Made by a program: the position numbers and the translations under genes. The notes under the pieces are model-generated. The model saw nothing but the letters and a program-made list of their open reading frames with translations, made no database searches and was not told where the DNA came from. A stretch of 64,000 nt of DNA from Fragilariopsis cylindrus CCMP1102 (lineage: Eukaryota; Bacillariophyta; Bacillariophyceae; Bacillariales; Bacillariaceae), in assembly GCA_900095095.1 (NCBI GenBank), contig FMBT01000373.1, positions 124,001 to 188,000 of the forward strand. Direction: 5' to 3'. Positions 20,608 through 33,048 of the stretch are shown piece by piece (within the stretch, counting starts at the first letter, position 1; the number at the start of each line of letters is the position of its first letter).

Positions 20608-22323
20608 ATGAGAATTAAAACAAAGAGAAAGGCTCTATATGAGCTGCTTAAAGGGATTTTCGCTGCGGCTAGAAACGGTCAGAAACTTCCGATGTGTACA
20701 ATTCTCTTACTTCTTCACTCGACTTTGCACGTACTGCTTTCACTCGAAACTATGCACACTACTTTCTCGCCTATCGGTAATGTGTTGAGGAATATCTCCA
20801 ACCACTCATCTTCGACGACGATATTAACTATACGTCAACTCAGTTACGCAATAATCATGTTGAACTTTTTCATTAACGTTGTTGGATATATTTTCTTAAT
20901 CAGACTATATAAACATTCTATACGTTACATATTCAATCGAGAAATTCCACCAACGATTATGGAATGTATACCATCCTTTTGTGCACATATATCGCTGTTG
21001 CGTCCACTTGAAATTATATTTAGATATTTGACATATCGATGGAGAGTATTGCCGGATGTTATCGTATTAGGGGAAGTGCGATGTGGTACTACATCACTTT
21101 GCCAACATTTTGCTTCACTACGACAACGACGACGACGACAAGATAAAAATGATACTAATGATAATAGTCAGCAAGCAGAAATACCAATTATTGATTGTCG
21201 TACACCGTTTTGTTTATGGGCTCATCCAGAACTCGATCACAAGGAAACGTTCTTTTTTGTCGGTCATTATCTTGGATATGTCACACCAGAAGCATACAGG
21301 ATGTGCTTCCCTCTCAAAAGTACCAAATGGTTTAATGAAATGAAATGGAAATTGATGAATTATTATTATGAAAGAATGGGGAAACAAACATCAACGACAA
21401 TACAACAGCAACCATTATTTATGACGTTTGATGGATGCGCTCAATACTTGACAAGTCCAACTGCAGCAGCATTAATCGCAGAAGCTTATCGAGCTGCGAA
21501 TCAGCCTCCACCGATTTTAATCGCATGTGTTAGAGAACCGATTGATCAAGCAAGGAGTTGGTGGAGATATGAAAACAATGCAATGGTATGGGGTGATTCT
21601 ATGTCATTAACAAAATACAATAAAGATTTACGAGGTGATCATTATCCACCTGTAACTTCTGACGATGCTCTTAGATTTAGTTTGAATAGTACTACCACTA
21701 CCAAACTATACAAACGTGCTGAATATTTGTTTTCACAAGACAATAATAGTAATAAATTGGAGCAAGCTACTAAAAGATGTGTTTCTGTTACAATCCCATA
21801 CTGGGCTATGACTTGGCCAGGTGGTCAATTATCTGGAATCGGAAGAAACGCTTTATTTGTTGAAAATATCATGAGGTACGAAAAGACGTTCCAACTTGTC
21901 TTTTCTTCTTCTCGGAATAATAATAATAATGTAACACAACAACAGCAACAGCAACAACAACAACAACAAGAGCAGCAGCAGCAGAAAGAAAATAATGAGA
22001 ATGAGAAAAAGTTAGTTTATGTCAACATAATGCCCATGAAGTATCTTTCTAATGACACTTTGCTAAGAAGTTTTCTATTTGACATTCTAAAGAAATTGTC
22101 GAATCGACGAGCAAGACACAAAAAGAAAAATGTTGATCCTGAATTTGATTCTGATCTTTATAGATTTATAAAGAATACGATCACAACAGGTGTACATCGA
22201 AATGCCGCCGCCGCCACCTATTCCAAGGAAGAACTTTTTTCCAAACAAAGCGAAGATTTCTTTCAGGTAGAGAAACAAAAATTACTATCACTCTGTAAAG
22301 TAAACAATATAACCTGGATATAA
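20608..22323 (+). CDS. sulfotransferase-family membrane protein
   Basis: A 571-residue ORF from an ATG. Hydrophobic segments lie at about residues 28-48 and 80-97, suggesting a Golgi-type anchor. The catalytic domain begins with PDVIVLGEVRCGTTSLCQHF (about residues 149-168), the 5'-phosphosulfate-binding loop of PAPS sulfotransferases. CVREPIDQARSWWRYE (about residues 309-324) is the 3'-phosphate loop. A poly-Gln run encoded by CAA/CAG (about 21938-21985) interrupts the C-terminal half, and a small Arg/Asp-rich insertion lies after the P-loop. The substrate is probably a polysaccharide or glycan; the sequence does not say which. The C-terminus is unusually rich in charged residues. Confidence 0.82.
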   Translation: MRIKTKRKALYELLKGIFAAARNGQKLPMCTILLLLHSTLHVLLSLETMHTTFSPIGNVLRNISNHSSSTTILTIRQLSYAIIMLNFFINVVGYIFLIRLYKHSIRYIFNREIPPTIMECIPSFCAHISLLRPLEIIFRYLTYRWRVLPDVIVLGEVRCGTTSLCQHFASLRQRRRRQDKNDTNDNSQQAEIPIIDCRTPFCLWAHPELDHKETFFFVGHYLGYVTPEAYRMCFPLKSTKWFNEMKWKLMNYYYERMGKQTSTTIQQQPLFMTFDGCAQYLTSPTAAALIAEAYRAANQPPPILIACVREPIDQARSWWRYENNAMVWGDSMSLTKYNKDLRGDHYPPVTSDDALRFSLNSTTTTKLYKRAEYLFSQDNNSNKLEQATKRCVSVTIPYWAMTWPGGQLSGIGRNALFVENIMRYEKTFQLVFSSSRNNNNNVTQQQQQQQQQQQEQQQQKENNENEKKLVYVNIMPMKYLSNDTLLRSFLFDILKKLSNRRARHKKKNVDPEFDSDLYRFIKNTITTGVHRNAAAATYSKEELFSKQSEDFFQVEKQKLLSLCKVNNITWI

Positions 22324-22399
22324 AGTTCCACCTATAGAATTTAGTTTTCATTACTCGAGGACTGAACCCCAAGTTATAGCTTTATGATTGTTGTACTAT

Positions 22400-24900
22400 T
22401 GACTTGAATACGAAGGTCCGTGTGACTTGGGCTTTTATCTGGTTCCATTTGGACATGTTTTATTTTCTTCCAGGATGCTTCTTAATTGGTTTGTTGATCT
22501 ACTTGGCTTCCTTGGAGTTGTTATACCATTCTGCACCCTTGGAGTTAGTATATTGGTCTCTAACACCCTTCAAGATGGTACATCTATCCCTATGTGGTGG
22601 TAGATATATTGCTCTTAATTTTGCGATTGCATCATTAATTGAGGTTCCTTGTTCAAGGAATGGTGTTGCCTATCCTGTAGTGCTGCTACTAAATCTTCAG
22701 TTGCTACTGCTGCTAGTCTATCTGCTGAAGATGTAGAGGGTGTCTCTACTTTGTCCAGGAAGAATTCGGTTGTACTGGTTTTGCGGACACCTATTGTTTC
22801 AGGTATGTAGGCTTTGTAATTTTGATAGTGGTATATTGCTGGTCCTGGTGGTGCCATTGGGGTTCTGTTGAAGTCAAAGTTACACCATATATGTTGCTAT
22901 TCTGATAGTTTTGGATTGATCCTGGATCTCCTGAACATTTAAAACGTCATTAAGGCCTGTCTAATTAGTTGCCACTTGGTTTGCCAGGAAGAATTTGTCT
23001 GTGTGCCATACAATATCACAGTGAAGTAGTTTTTGAATGTTTGAATAGCTCTTTTGTCATGGTTCAGTTGATTATCTCCTGGGGATCCAATTTGGTAATC
23101 AATATTTCTTTCCTCAATTGCTTTGATAATGAGATCTTTCAAGGTTTCATTATCTAATTAATGTATGTATACCCTGTTTGATTCCCACATTTTGAAGTTC
23201 TTCTGTCAATTCTGTGTACATATCCTCTTACTAATTCCTCCTTGTTTCTGCTCTTTATTGGTACTTACTACAGCTTGTATCTCATTATTTGAATCTATAT
23301 CATACAGTATCATCACATTGGCATTGCTGGGTTGGTTCTAATTCTGGTTCTGGTTTCATTTCCTCTTCCTTTATTTCTTCTATGGTAGATTTGGTTGTTT
23401 GTTGAATACCTTTTCTAATCATGTGGAGATGTCACATTGTTGTTGCTTCTAATTTTTGGTAGGTGCTTCCTGTCTACCCAACTGGTTGGTCCTGGCTATG
23501 TTAAGAAGAAGTTGTTATCGATTGCTTTACTACATTATTGTTTTCCCAGTGGAGATCCTGCCATTGCATGGAGAAACTGTATAAATTTTGGTATTGTTCT
23601 TTGGTGGTATGCTCTATTTGCTGCATGTGTTTGGTGGTATATACGTCAGAGGCAGGTATTTTGATCCTGTACTGTTGTTATAGTTTTATTTGCCGGATCT
23701 CTTCTACCTTTTAATATTCCTAGTTTCACATCATTATCAATCACTACCACAACATCTCTTCTGTTGAAGTTTACATTGCAATCTGCATCCACCAATTATG
23801 GTGCCAATAGTAGTGCTTCATCCATTTCTTTATCGTCATGTGCTTTCTTCACTTTTGCCAATAGCGATGATATGTCTGAATTTGTTGGTACTATTGAATG
23901 CAGCATTGTGGGTCCATTTACACATCTTACTTCTTCTATTTCTTCTGTTGTGAAGTGTCTTGCCTTCACATCCTATTGGTAGAAAGTGCTGTCCCGTTGC
24001 TGCTGTATCTTGGTGTGCTTCAACTGGTAGTGTTTCTCTAGGGATGCTATTTCATCTAGTAATATTTTGTACAACCGGGATGTGTTGCTATTAGTTACAG
24101 ACATTGCATACAATTTGGTTGGTGTCACTATCATTGTTGTTTGCTTGAGGATGTGCTTGAGGATGTTAAACTAGTAGTATAACTGTTAATTATTTCTATG
24201 TTCTTTTTAGTTTGATCTAGAATACCTAATAGTATATAATTCCTCCCACGCCATCAAGTGGTTCTCAAGTGCATGCTTCTTTGTTTGCCACCCATTGTAT
24301 TGGAGTTGCTGTTGCCTTGGGTCTGTGGTTTTCTGTATCTTGTACCCATTGGCACATTGTTGTTGTTGTTGTTGTTGTTGTAGCATTTTCCTGTGCCTGT
24401 GCCGGGGATGGTGGTGGTTCTGATACTGCTGTTAGTGCTGCTACTTGTGCACCTTAAGAATTTCAACTACATTGTTTTGTTCATTGGAGTTTGCTGTTAG
24501 GATTTGTTGGTTCTATCGATTGGTTCCGACTTGTTCTTGTGTTGCAGCATTAGCCAATCCAATTCCTTTGAATGCCCAATTGAACCATGTTTTTCTGTCT
24601 GTTTCTGTTTCTTTTTCTTTCCACCTAACTACTTATACTGCATCATAGAGGTTGTCCATTTATTTTTGGAACTGGCTCATTGCTGTTTGGATCATGGATT
24701 TATCATCACACTCCACTTTGAGTTATAGTAACATTATCCTTCCAGTTTGCAGCTTTTTGTAATACGCCTGTCATTTTTTATTCGATGCCTGTGTTTTCAT
24801 TGTCATAATCTTCCAGATCCACACTTGATCTTATCTAGCTCAAATTTGAATCTGCATCACACGGAAGATTCCCCAACAGACCAAATTAAGCAGTAAATTT
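22400..24900 (-). mobile_element. fossil LTR retrotransposon (copia-like, diatom type), broken
   Basis: Read on the minus strand, this T-rich stretch holds remnants in retroelement order. There is a Gln/Asn/Pro-rich gag-like part (about 24700-24250), a protease-like part (about 24000-23680, with an NVNFNRR...GILKGRRDP signature) and an integrase C-terminal part (about 23140-22615, with PPGPAIYHYQNYKAYIPE). The order and signatures match gag-protease-integrase polyproteins common in diatoms, probably Ty1/copia superfamily. No reverse transcriptase or RNase H part and no LTRs were recognised. It is a fossil with many breaks, so not recent, although the protein signatures are still readable. Limits are approximate. 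Confidence 0.7.
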
Positions 24901-25363
24901 TCCCATTCCCTTGTCTTTAGAGAGCTATATTTTGACTACTCTATTGTGTATAACCTTCCAAGTGGTGGGCCGAGATTATGGGGATATTAGCCCCCTGTTA
25001 TATCATGGGAATTGCCAGCGTGTGCCACTGATAAAAAGAAAATACACTCAAAGTGAATGGATAGAGGGGAATCTTCTCTCTTTCGCTCGGCGATTTTTGA
25101 TGATCTTGGCAAGATCCATCGCGATACACGCCATCAACAAAAATCAATCCGACATCCGCCTTTCTTACATAAAACACCAGTTGAGGAAATGGCTTAGTTA
25201 CTCCGTCATTTTTACAACGAAAAGTTAACACGCACTCGATCGGAACATATCGCCGACAAGTGAAAGAATCAATACTCCTCTACCGGTTCAAAGTAGTAGC
25301 GAAAGAATCAATCGCGCCAAGAGAAGAGAGAAAGGAATATTCAGATTCTGTAATAGATAGTTT
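24901..25363. promoter_or_regulatory. intergenic region upstream of the LRR membrane protein gene
   Basis: About 460 bp between the retroelement fossil and the next gene. AAAGAATCAAT occurs twice (about 25263 and 25301) as a short repeat close to the start. No supported ORF. Confidence 0.4.
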
Positions 25364-27436
25364 ATGATAATTTTTCTTAAAAGATCTACAATTGTAATGT
25401 ATACCTCTTATCAACGACAAAAAAGGAAAACAATTATGTTAAAACAGAAGGAGGAGAAGGAGGGAAAGGAGGGACTCGTCACAGAGAGGGCATCTATCAC
25501 TGGTCTCAGGCATCGCCGCTCGATGCGATCGACCATTGATGACACATCTCGCTCTAACGTCATCGATGACGGCTCACCATCAAGTAGTGCACAAAAATCG
25601 AAATACACACTCATTGGAATTGGATTAGACTATGATATTGCAAATGGAATTGACATGGAATTACTCGACGACGTCAAGGGACGACTGATTTATGGTGCAT
25701 CTGCTGTTACGGTTGTACCTTGCGAGGGTGTTTTGTTGGTAGACAATGAACCTGGTTGTGATCGATTCTTTTATCCACAGGGTGGTATAAAATCGCGACA
25801 ATTTACTCGCGTTCTTACAGGGAAGGGAAACGCTGCTGAATGCAATACAATATGGACTATTGGTGATATATGTACTGGTTGGGTCGAAGTGGGAACCGAG
25901 GTCAGCTTCTATTTTGCTCCTGATGAAAAATCATTCTTTTGGAAAGTTGGTAGAATGGAAAATAATATCGATATGCCTCACTCAAAGACGAAAGGTCTTA
26001 CAACGGATGATGCATGGGCAACAACACAATTCAATATGGACAATGATTTTCTGTCCAATATTCTTCTTATGGCTGCAGATCCTACGGCAAGATTTTTCAT
26101 GGGTATCTTCTATTGTGTACCGTATTGTATAATGCTAACGCTCGCTCTGTGGGTTACACGCACGGCTCCAAAGTTTATGACTGTGAAGATGTATGCACAC
26201 GATTCGGTATTGGAGTGGTTATGTGTCATCTCCATCTATTCTTCGATCTTCATGAAGAACGGATATGATTTGGGAAAGCAATTTATGGCGGTTTGGGAGG
26301 TATATAAATTAGCAGACAAAATGCGTGATGACGAAGAAGCTCGTGGTCTACGAATAGCAGCGATATTTGGATTCGTCAATATTCTTCAGATTCCGCTTGC
26401 TTTTTCCCTATCAATGTTTATTGCTATATTCTTATCTGAGGACTTGTTCTTGAATGTTCTTCTTAATGTTGTTGCACTGGAATTCGTAACAGAGATTGAT
26501 GATGCAATGGTATCTTCTTTCATAAGCCAGCGGTATAGTGATCATGCAGAGATTTCGTTTACAATTTTGGATATAACCTATGCTTCTGATGTCAGTGAGG
26601 ATATAGATCTATGGCATTATAGTGATTCTAGCAAGAATCGTGTGCTACACCAACTCTCTAAAGGTGATTTATCTAACGACGTGCGATGGGGGCTACTTAC
26701 CTCTAGCGATAAAGGACTGGGTTTGCTCGGGTTCACAAAAAAGCACAACAGAAAATGTGTTTCATCTTTTAAGCTTCACCTAGGTGTTGTCGATTGGGTC
26801 ACACTGTCATCTGACCAGATACTAGATGTAGGTAGCCTCTACCTTGCTGGGACAACCACTTTAACATGGGAACATTGTATTGGTTTCGAGAAACGTGCCC
26901 TACTATTTAAACACTATCCAGAACAGACAGTACATTTCCCTTGGTTTACTCTGAACTTGGACGGTGTCGGTCTAAGTGCTCAACACGTACCCTTTATGAC
27001 ACAGATCGCGAACAAGCATACAGAGGTAATAACTTTGGCATGCGGAAAAAGCAAAATCGGAGACTCTAGCGCGGTGAGAGTGCTATGCGATGGTTTGGTC
27101 GAAAACAAAACTTTGAAAAATATCTCATTGACTGAATGCGATCTTACAGACTCATGTGCAATGATTGTTGGATCTTTTCTGCGTGGAAATACTTCCTTGG
27201 AAACAGTCTGGCTATCTGGCAACAAGAATATTGGTGATACTGGTGCTCTCGCTCTTTTAGCTGCACTATCCGAAGGTGACGACGTAAACAAAACATTACA
27301 TTATATTATCATGGGCTGGAACGGTGTGAGCCCTGAGTGTCAGGAAAAATGCGCTCGTCTAGCACATGGACGAATGGTTTTCCTTTCAGACGAATGTCCT
27401 AGCATTAATGCGTGGATTCTTCGAGAAATAGAGTAA
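25364..27436 (+). CDS. four-pass membrane protein with C-terminal RNI-like leucine-rich repeats
   Basis: A 690-residue ORF; the ATG at 25436 (residue 25, MLKQKEE) is a plausible alternative start. The N-terminal 70 residues are charged. A globular part of about 170 residues follows, then about four hydrophobic segments (near residues 240-262, 285-300, 330-355 and 360-380). The C-terminal 130 residues contain ribonuclease-inhibitor-type repeats: LKNISLTECDLTDSCAMIVGSFL and LETVWLSGNKNIGDTGALALLAAL. I recognise no named family; similar TM-LRR proteins are frequent in diatoms. A sensory or scaffolding role is speculation. No frame breaks across 2 kb, in contrast with its right-hand neighbour. 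Confidence 0.75.
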   Translation: MIIFLKRSTIVMYTSYQRQKRKTIMLKQKEEKEGKEGLVTERASITGLRHRRSMRSTIDDTSRSNVIDDGSPSSSAQKSKYTLIGIGLDYDIANGIDMELLDDVKGRLIYGASAVTVVPCEGVLLVDNEPGCDRFFYPQGGIKSRQFTRVLTGKGNAAECNTIWTIGDICTGWVEVGTEVSFYFAPDEKSFFWKVGRMENNIDMPHSKTKGLTTDDAWATTQFNMDNDFLSNILLMAADPTARFFMGIFYCVPYCIMLTLALWVTRTAPKFMTVKMYAHDSVLEWLCVISIYSSIFMKNGYDLGKQFMAVWEVYKLADKMRDDEEARGLRIAAIFGFVNILQIPLAFSLSMFIAIFLSEDLFLNVLLNVVALEFVTEIDDAMVSSFISQRYSDHAEISFTILDITYASDVSEDIDLWHYSDSSKNRVLHQLSKGDLSNDVRWGLLTSSDKGLGLLGFTKKHNRKCVSSFKLHLGVVDWVTLSSDQILDVGSLYLAGTTTLTWEHCIGFEKRALLFKHYPEQTVHFPWFTLNLDGVGLSAQHVPFMTQIANKHTEVITLACGKSKIGDSSAVRVLCDGLVENKTLKNISLTECDLTDSCAMIVGSFLRGNTSLETVWLSGNKNIGDTGALALLAALSEGDDVNKTLHYIIMGWNGVSPECQEKCARLAHGRMVFLSDECPSINAWILREIE

Positions 27437-27662
27437 AATGCTAATGCAGGAACGAGGGCGTCGATATTAAACTATAGAAATTTTAATTTGATATTCGAAT
27501 GACAAATTATATTCCTAAAACAGGATTAATCCGTAGTCGGGCGTTTATTTGTTCGCTTCCGATGTTATGTCTCTCCTCTATTATTATAGCTACATGTAAT
27601 GATAGTGACCGCTGAGTTTGATTTAAATTTCAACTGTGACACTCAATAGTTTATCGGATCGC

Positions 27663-30600
27663 CTATGGGACTGCTGACATTTGGACCAAATGAGCTAAAG
27701 ATCTCCTGCCGATCGTTGGAAATCTTTCACAAACATCGTTATCAAAGAAATCTTCCAAACCCGAAGAAGACTGGTGGATAAAGTGATCCGAAGAATCATC
27801 CGTGTCACCTGATGACGGGACCCAAGGTGCAGGCATAGTTTGCTTGCGCAATTTTCGAAGATCCAAAGATATAAACCATGGTGCATCAAAAATATCTCTC
27901 CATCCATTCGCACGAGAACCAAGTCTTTTAGATGGATCTGGATATAGCATAGCGATCATGAGCATTCGAAATTCTATCGACATCGACCCCGTAATCTCAA
28001 AGATTCCCTTGCAAATAACTTTGTATAGGGCCAACTCATCCATTCCAATACGGTAGAAAGGATATTTCCCTGTTATCATTTTATAACATACTACCGCAAA
28101 CGACCAATGGTCAACTCCTTTACTTTGCCCTTTGTGCAGAATAGTTTCTGGTGCCATAAACATCGGCGAGCCACAGAAGGTGTATGTCTTGTCAGGAACA
28201 TATTTTGCTGTATGATTAAAAGATACCGGAAAAAAGAAAAGAAAAAAAACAGTTTGAATATATTGTCACTCTAGACAGGAGAAAAGTAGTAATTAACTGT
28301 TCGTGAGGTGAATCTTACCGAATCCCATGTCGATGAGAACAGGGTAACCTTTGTCGTTAAGCAAGACATTATCCGTTTTAACATCTCTATGAATTATATG
28401 TTTCCGATGCAAATATGTTATAGCTTCAAGAATCCCAGCCGCATAGAACTTTGCAGAATTTTCTGACATCCACGCTCTGGTAGAATGGATTCAAGTTCTC
28501 CTCCTGGGAGTAACGAAGTTACCATATAGAGGCGGTAATCATCTTGAAAGGATTGAATAGTCTAATGATAAATGGTGAATTGAGAGATGCCATGATATTT
28601 CGTTCCGCAACTAACCGTTCAGCAGCACCTGCTTGAACCAGTGGATATTTGCCTGTACTTTCAGTGCAACGGCACGCCCTTTCGTTCTATTGGTTGTATC
28701 CTCCCCATCAATTCCAGTTTCAGTTGATTTCTGATGCTGGCTAGCCAAACCTGTCCGAAGCTTCCTTGCCCTATAGCTTGTGACGTTTCAGACTAGACCA
28801 TTGGACTATATCATCAATCGTATTGACGGCCGCATTTCTTCCTAAACCTAAAATAGTAGTATTGACTACTCTTCGACATTCTTCTAGAAGCAACACATCA
28901 ATTTTAGTCGAAGCAGAGGAAGAAATGCTGTCATGGTGGACGGTATGTAGTGATTTTTATGACCACTAGTGTTTTGATCCAACAACATATTTTTTTCTCC
29001 AAAGTAACCACCATTTTCAATAATTTGAATGCCTCCACCCTTGTTGAGTTTCCAATCTAACACTTCCCTCCCGAACAAAGTACATTGCTGCTTCAACCTT
29101 TCACCCGCTTTCAATATGGTTCATCTTTCGTATATTCACAATGATGCATGATATCGAGCAACCCATCAATTTGAGTACTATCTAATCTGCTATCCTTGAA
29201 GACCATAATTTGTTGCATTTGTGTCCTTTTCCAACGCAAATGGGAAAGTTGTTGTACATCCAGTAGTAGGGACTGTCCACCGCGATGATTATGTTGATGG
29301 TCGTCATGATTACTATAGTATAGGTTACAAAAAATGCTTTCAAATAGTTGTTTGGAAAAAATAAATGCCTGACCATCGGTCTCGGCACGAATGGTACCAG
29401 TCATGGTCCTTTCCGTCGTATTCAAGGTATTTGTCATTTTCAACACAGATTGCCAACCGAAACTAGTTCGAGCTTCGCCTTGACCGATTCTAAGTTCTTC
29501 GTAGGATACTCCACCAGCCGTGTTGCTACTCGATACAACGAGTCCATCTGTAACCATTACCAATGCATGTAACGGTTTGGTTTTGTGTATAAGAATATCT
29601 CCTTTTCGAAAGTTACGAACTTTTCGCTCGGACAGTAAACGTTTCCACAATTGTATATGGTAATCGTTATCTTCGTCATCGTCTGGAAAGAAGTAGGAGG
29701 ATAATTCAGCCGGTAATGTGTTCCGTAGTAACCCCATAAGACGTTCTTCTTCCAGTTGTTCTTGCACTTCTAGTGTTTGTTGATGTGATGGTGATAGTAG
29801 TTGTTGATGTTGTGGTAGAAAGTAACTTCGAAAATCATTCGCGCTCAAGCGAAAAAGTGTACATGATTGCGAAGTGGCCTTAGTAGTTTTCTTATAGTAT
29901 TTGAGATTTGTTAACAGCTCCAATTCTCCTAAAATCGTATATTTGTCGTCACCACCTTCCTCTTTCTCATTTTCATCTTCTTTGTTGTCGTCGTCGTCAC
30001 CGTTGTCTTTGCTATCAGGTGATACGGCAGTATCAGTGCATTCATTTCTGGTACGAGTCAGAACGTCTCCTTGATAAAGAACGTACAAATAATTGGCCGG
30101 GTCTCCCTCTTCAAAGACGATTTCGTTCCTTCTAAAGTTGACTCTTTCAAATCGATTTACAAGCGTTTCAACCATAACTAATGATCCACCATCGGCGTCG
30201 CAATCTTTCTCCTCCTTCTCGCCAGGAGTAACAGTATAAATATAAGAAGATCGACGATTCGTAGAATCGGATCGTCCCGTCAATAAAAAATGGTTGGACA
30301 GACAATCCGATAGAACTTTCTTTTCAAGTTCCGTTTTCGGTTGTTGAGTTACAACAACATCATCATCATTCGATTGTTGAATAAGGGGGGACGATGCGGT
30401 CGGATAAAGCCTCTTCCCGATGAGGTTATAACTATCATCAGTGGTGATATTGCTCAGTTTGAGTTTTTTAATACTGCCTATGGATGGTAGCGTTATGGTA
30501 TTTCTTCCTCCATATGAGTCACGTCTTTTTTGTTGGGTGCGCACGGATTGTCTTCTAGGTGGTCTGTCGTCAGTAGAGTTTCCGCCATTATTATTGCCGA

Positions 30601-30670
30601 GAACATCATCAAGAATACCGTTCTCATCGTCCACCGACGACGATTTCGACGATGATTCCGATGAGGACAT
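27663..30670 (-). CDS. cyclic-nucleotide-dependent protein kinase (PKG-like), with several frame breaks
   Basis: From an ATG at 30668-30670 (MSSSESSSK) an acidic N-terminus leads to two cyclic-nucleotide-binding domains: RNEIVFEEGDPANYLYVLYQGDV (about 30120-30060) and KGDILIHKTKPLHALVMVTDG (about 29600). A possible third ends near 28900. The kinase domain follows: IGQGSFGQVWLA (about 28780), ERNIMASLNSPFIIRLFN (about 28600), LEAITYLHRKHIIHRDVKTDNVLL with DMGFAK in place of DFG, FCGSPMFMAPE and a C-terminal tail to a stop at 27663. One intron is clear (28318-28208). Between about 29115 and 28480 the reading frame changes some five to six times although codons stay conserved. The domain order matches PKG-like kinases of diatoms and ciliates. 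Confidence 0.82.
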
Positions 30671-31168
30671 TGTTATCGTTTCGATCAAGGCCGTGTGGAG
30701 GATAGACAAATTGCCGACAAAGGTACGACGAGAGTATATATTATGAATGTCGAGTTGAACAGTATAGGACCTAGTACGCAAAGTGTGCTGTGTAAAGTCG
30801 TTGTGGAAAAGATATGAAGATACAGTGTGTACAGCAGGAGTGTTACAGTTGAGAATATCGTATTTTTTATTCAGATTTCATGATTCCTCAGAGGACATAA
30901 AAAAGACCTTCGCGTTATTGTGTCACGAGTTTGAATCACGTTTCAAAATACAAATTTCTGAAATGATGCACATTCGACTATTCTTATCATCATTCATTGA
31001 CATGCATCATGCATCCATTGCGGTCGTCTCTAAGTTACTCTGTCACTATCATAAATATATTGATCAATCGTTTCTATTAGACAGATCGACAATTCAGGAT
31101 TAGATACGGTAGAATACGATCGACGAGACGAGACTTTTTCTACGACGCATTATTTTTTTTAAATCACA
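30671..31168. promoter_or_regulatory. divergent promoter region (PKG-like / glycosyltransferase)
   Basis: About 500 bp between divergent start codons. ORFs here are short and unsupported. No named element recognised. Confidence 0.45.
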
Positions 31169-33048
31169 ATGGCAACACGACGGAATAATGTAGGCAATAT
31201 CATTCCCAACGACGACGTGCTGCTGTCCAATAATAAGCTCTCGAAAGCGACAATCACCAACTTTTCTTCTTCTTCTTCAAATAAGCAAGACGTTGATGGT
31301 CCATATAGCAATAGTAAACAAAAAAATCGTCATCAGCAGCATCAACTTATTTCTCATCGACTTATGACGATTGTGTTAATAATTTTTGTCATGATAACAG
31401 CTGTGACTACAGTTTCATTCATTGTTAAAATCGAATCTAATATTGCTTCTACGAAAGAAAACACTATTTTAAGTCTTAGTAGTAGAACGAAACAAAGTCT
31501 ACTAAACGATACTGTTCCAGAGATTATTGTAGCATTAAAAGTAGAAGGAGGAATAGGAATAGGTGGAGCAGGTAGTATAACAGGAGGCAACGACGATAAT
31601 AAGAATAATAAGGATAATAATGACAAGAATCAATCAAATAGAAATATAAATTCAGCGAAAACGAAAGAAAAACCGATGGAAATTTACATGACATTTGATG
31701 ATCCACCAATATATGAAGCTCCTATTATTGACCAGACGATTCTTGATTTCGATTATCCTAGTACTACTAATAGCATAAATAATGATGCAGCAGTTATTGT
31801 TACAAAAATCCAAGGTCCGCCACATCTACGTGCATTGAGACAAATGTTATGTTTACTAACAAAAGCATATAATAATCGTGTGCAACATGATATCATTATC
31901 TTTACATCAGAATTAATTGAACAAAGTGATATTGATGAATTACAAATGATTGTCTCGCCAGCAAGATTAATGGTTGAAATTGATAATCCTGGTTTACAAA
32001 ATATGGTCGATAATTTATCTGACAGTCAAAAGAAACATTTATTAGAACGTTGTGGTACTAATATAACATCATCATCAGAATTATCATGGTATACAGAATG
32101 TACCGAAGTTCGTTCCTATAGAACACTTAAAGGTGAACGTATCGCATATAATTGGCAAGCTGAATTCAGAGCATTATGGTTATGGATTCATCCATTATTA
32201 AAACCCTACAAGTATATGATGTAAGTTTTGTTTTGTTATTTTATTATATAGTATTTACTTATTTCTTCAACGACGACAACAACAACAACGTCACTTTTTG
32301 GACAAATAATATTGATCTCATAGTGTATAATTTTTCTTCTTTTTCATCATAGGTGGATGGACAGTGACGTATTTTGCACTAGAGTTTGGAAACAAGATCC
32401 TATCGCTACTATGAAGCGACATGACTTAGTATTGGTACGTAGACATATTGTATATAGTTTGATGTTTATGATCTTGACAAAGGATCTAATATTTCCGTGC
32501 ATCATAATTTGTTTTTGTTCCTCACTATCGATGTACACTCTTTTATTTTACCTGTATAACAGTTGTTTGATCATTTTCCACAAGGTGCTGCTCAAGGGAG
32601 TGAATTTCCAGCAATTACAAGAGAAGCCTTTAACAGAACAATATGTGGTGTTGATATGGTAAATGGGACCTTAGTTGCGAAAGATGGTAGGTGCTTTGGT
32701 AAGAAAAAGTCTAGAATAAAACAAGTTCATGGATTTTTCCATATTAGTAATCTTGATTTTTATAGAAGTGATGCTGTTATGAAATGGAATCGAGCATTGA
32801 TTGGTGAATCAAAATTCAGTCGACAATTTGATGATCAAATTGGTATTACGATACCGGCAGCTGTCTTGGCTGGTAACCGGTCACGAGATATGAGAAGTCT
32901 TGGCGTATATACCAGAGTATTTCACAATTATGTTATCGATGGTCATATGAAGGATTGGAGAGGATATTTTGTGCCGTGGTGGGAAAAAAATGCTAACACA
33001 ACATTCCCTGAGGCAAGTCAACAATGCTTTGTCGACATAAGTGGATAA
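31169..33048 (+). CDS. type II membrane glycosyltransferase with WMDSD (DxD) motif (spliced)
   Basis: Three exons: 31169-32220, 32353-32434 and 32563-33048, giving 539 residues. Introns are GT-AG, 132 and 128 nt. A signal anchor (about residues 62-84) is followed by a Gly/Asn-rich stem. The catalytic domain includes PPHLRALRQMLCLLTKAYN, WQAEFRALWLWIHPLLKPYK and, across the first intron, YKYMMWMDSDVFC, where DSD is the metal/nucleotide-sugar DxD. HGFFHISNLDFYRSDAVMKWN and DDQIG lie downstream. The arrangement resembles GT15 (Kre2/Mnt1 mannosyltransferase-like) or a related GT-A family; I cannot separate these by eye. Expected in the Golgi lumen. The N-terminal third has Asn and Ser runs; the catalytic part does not. 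Confidence 0.8.
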
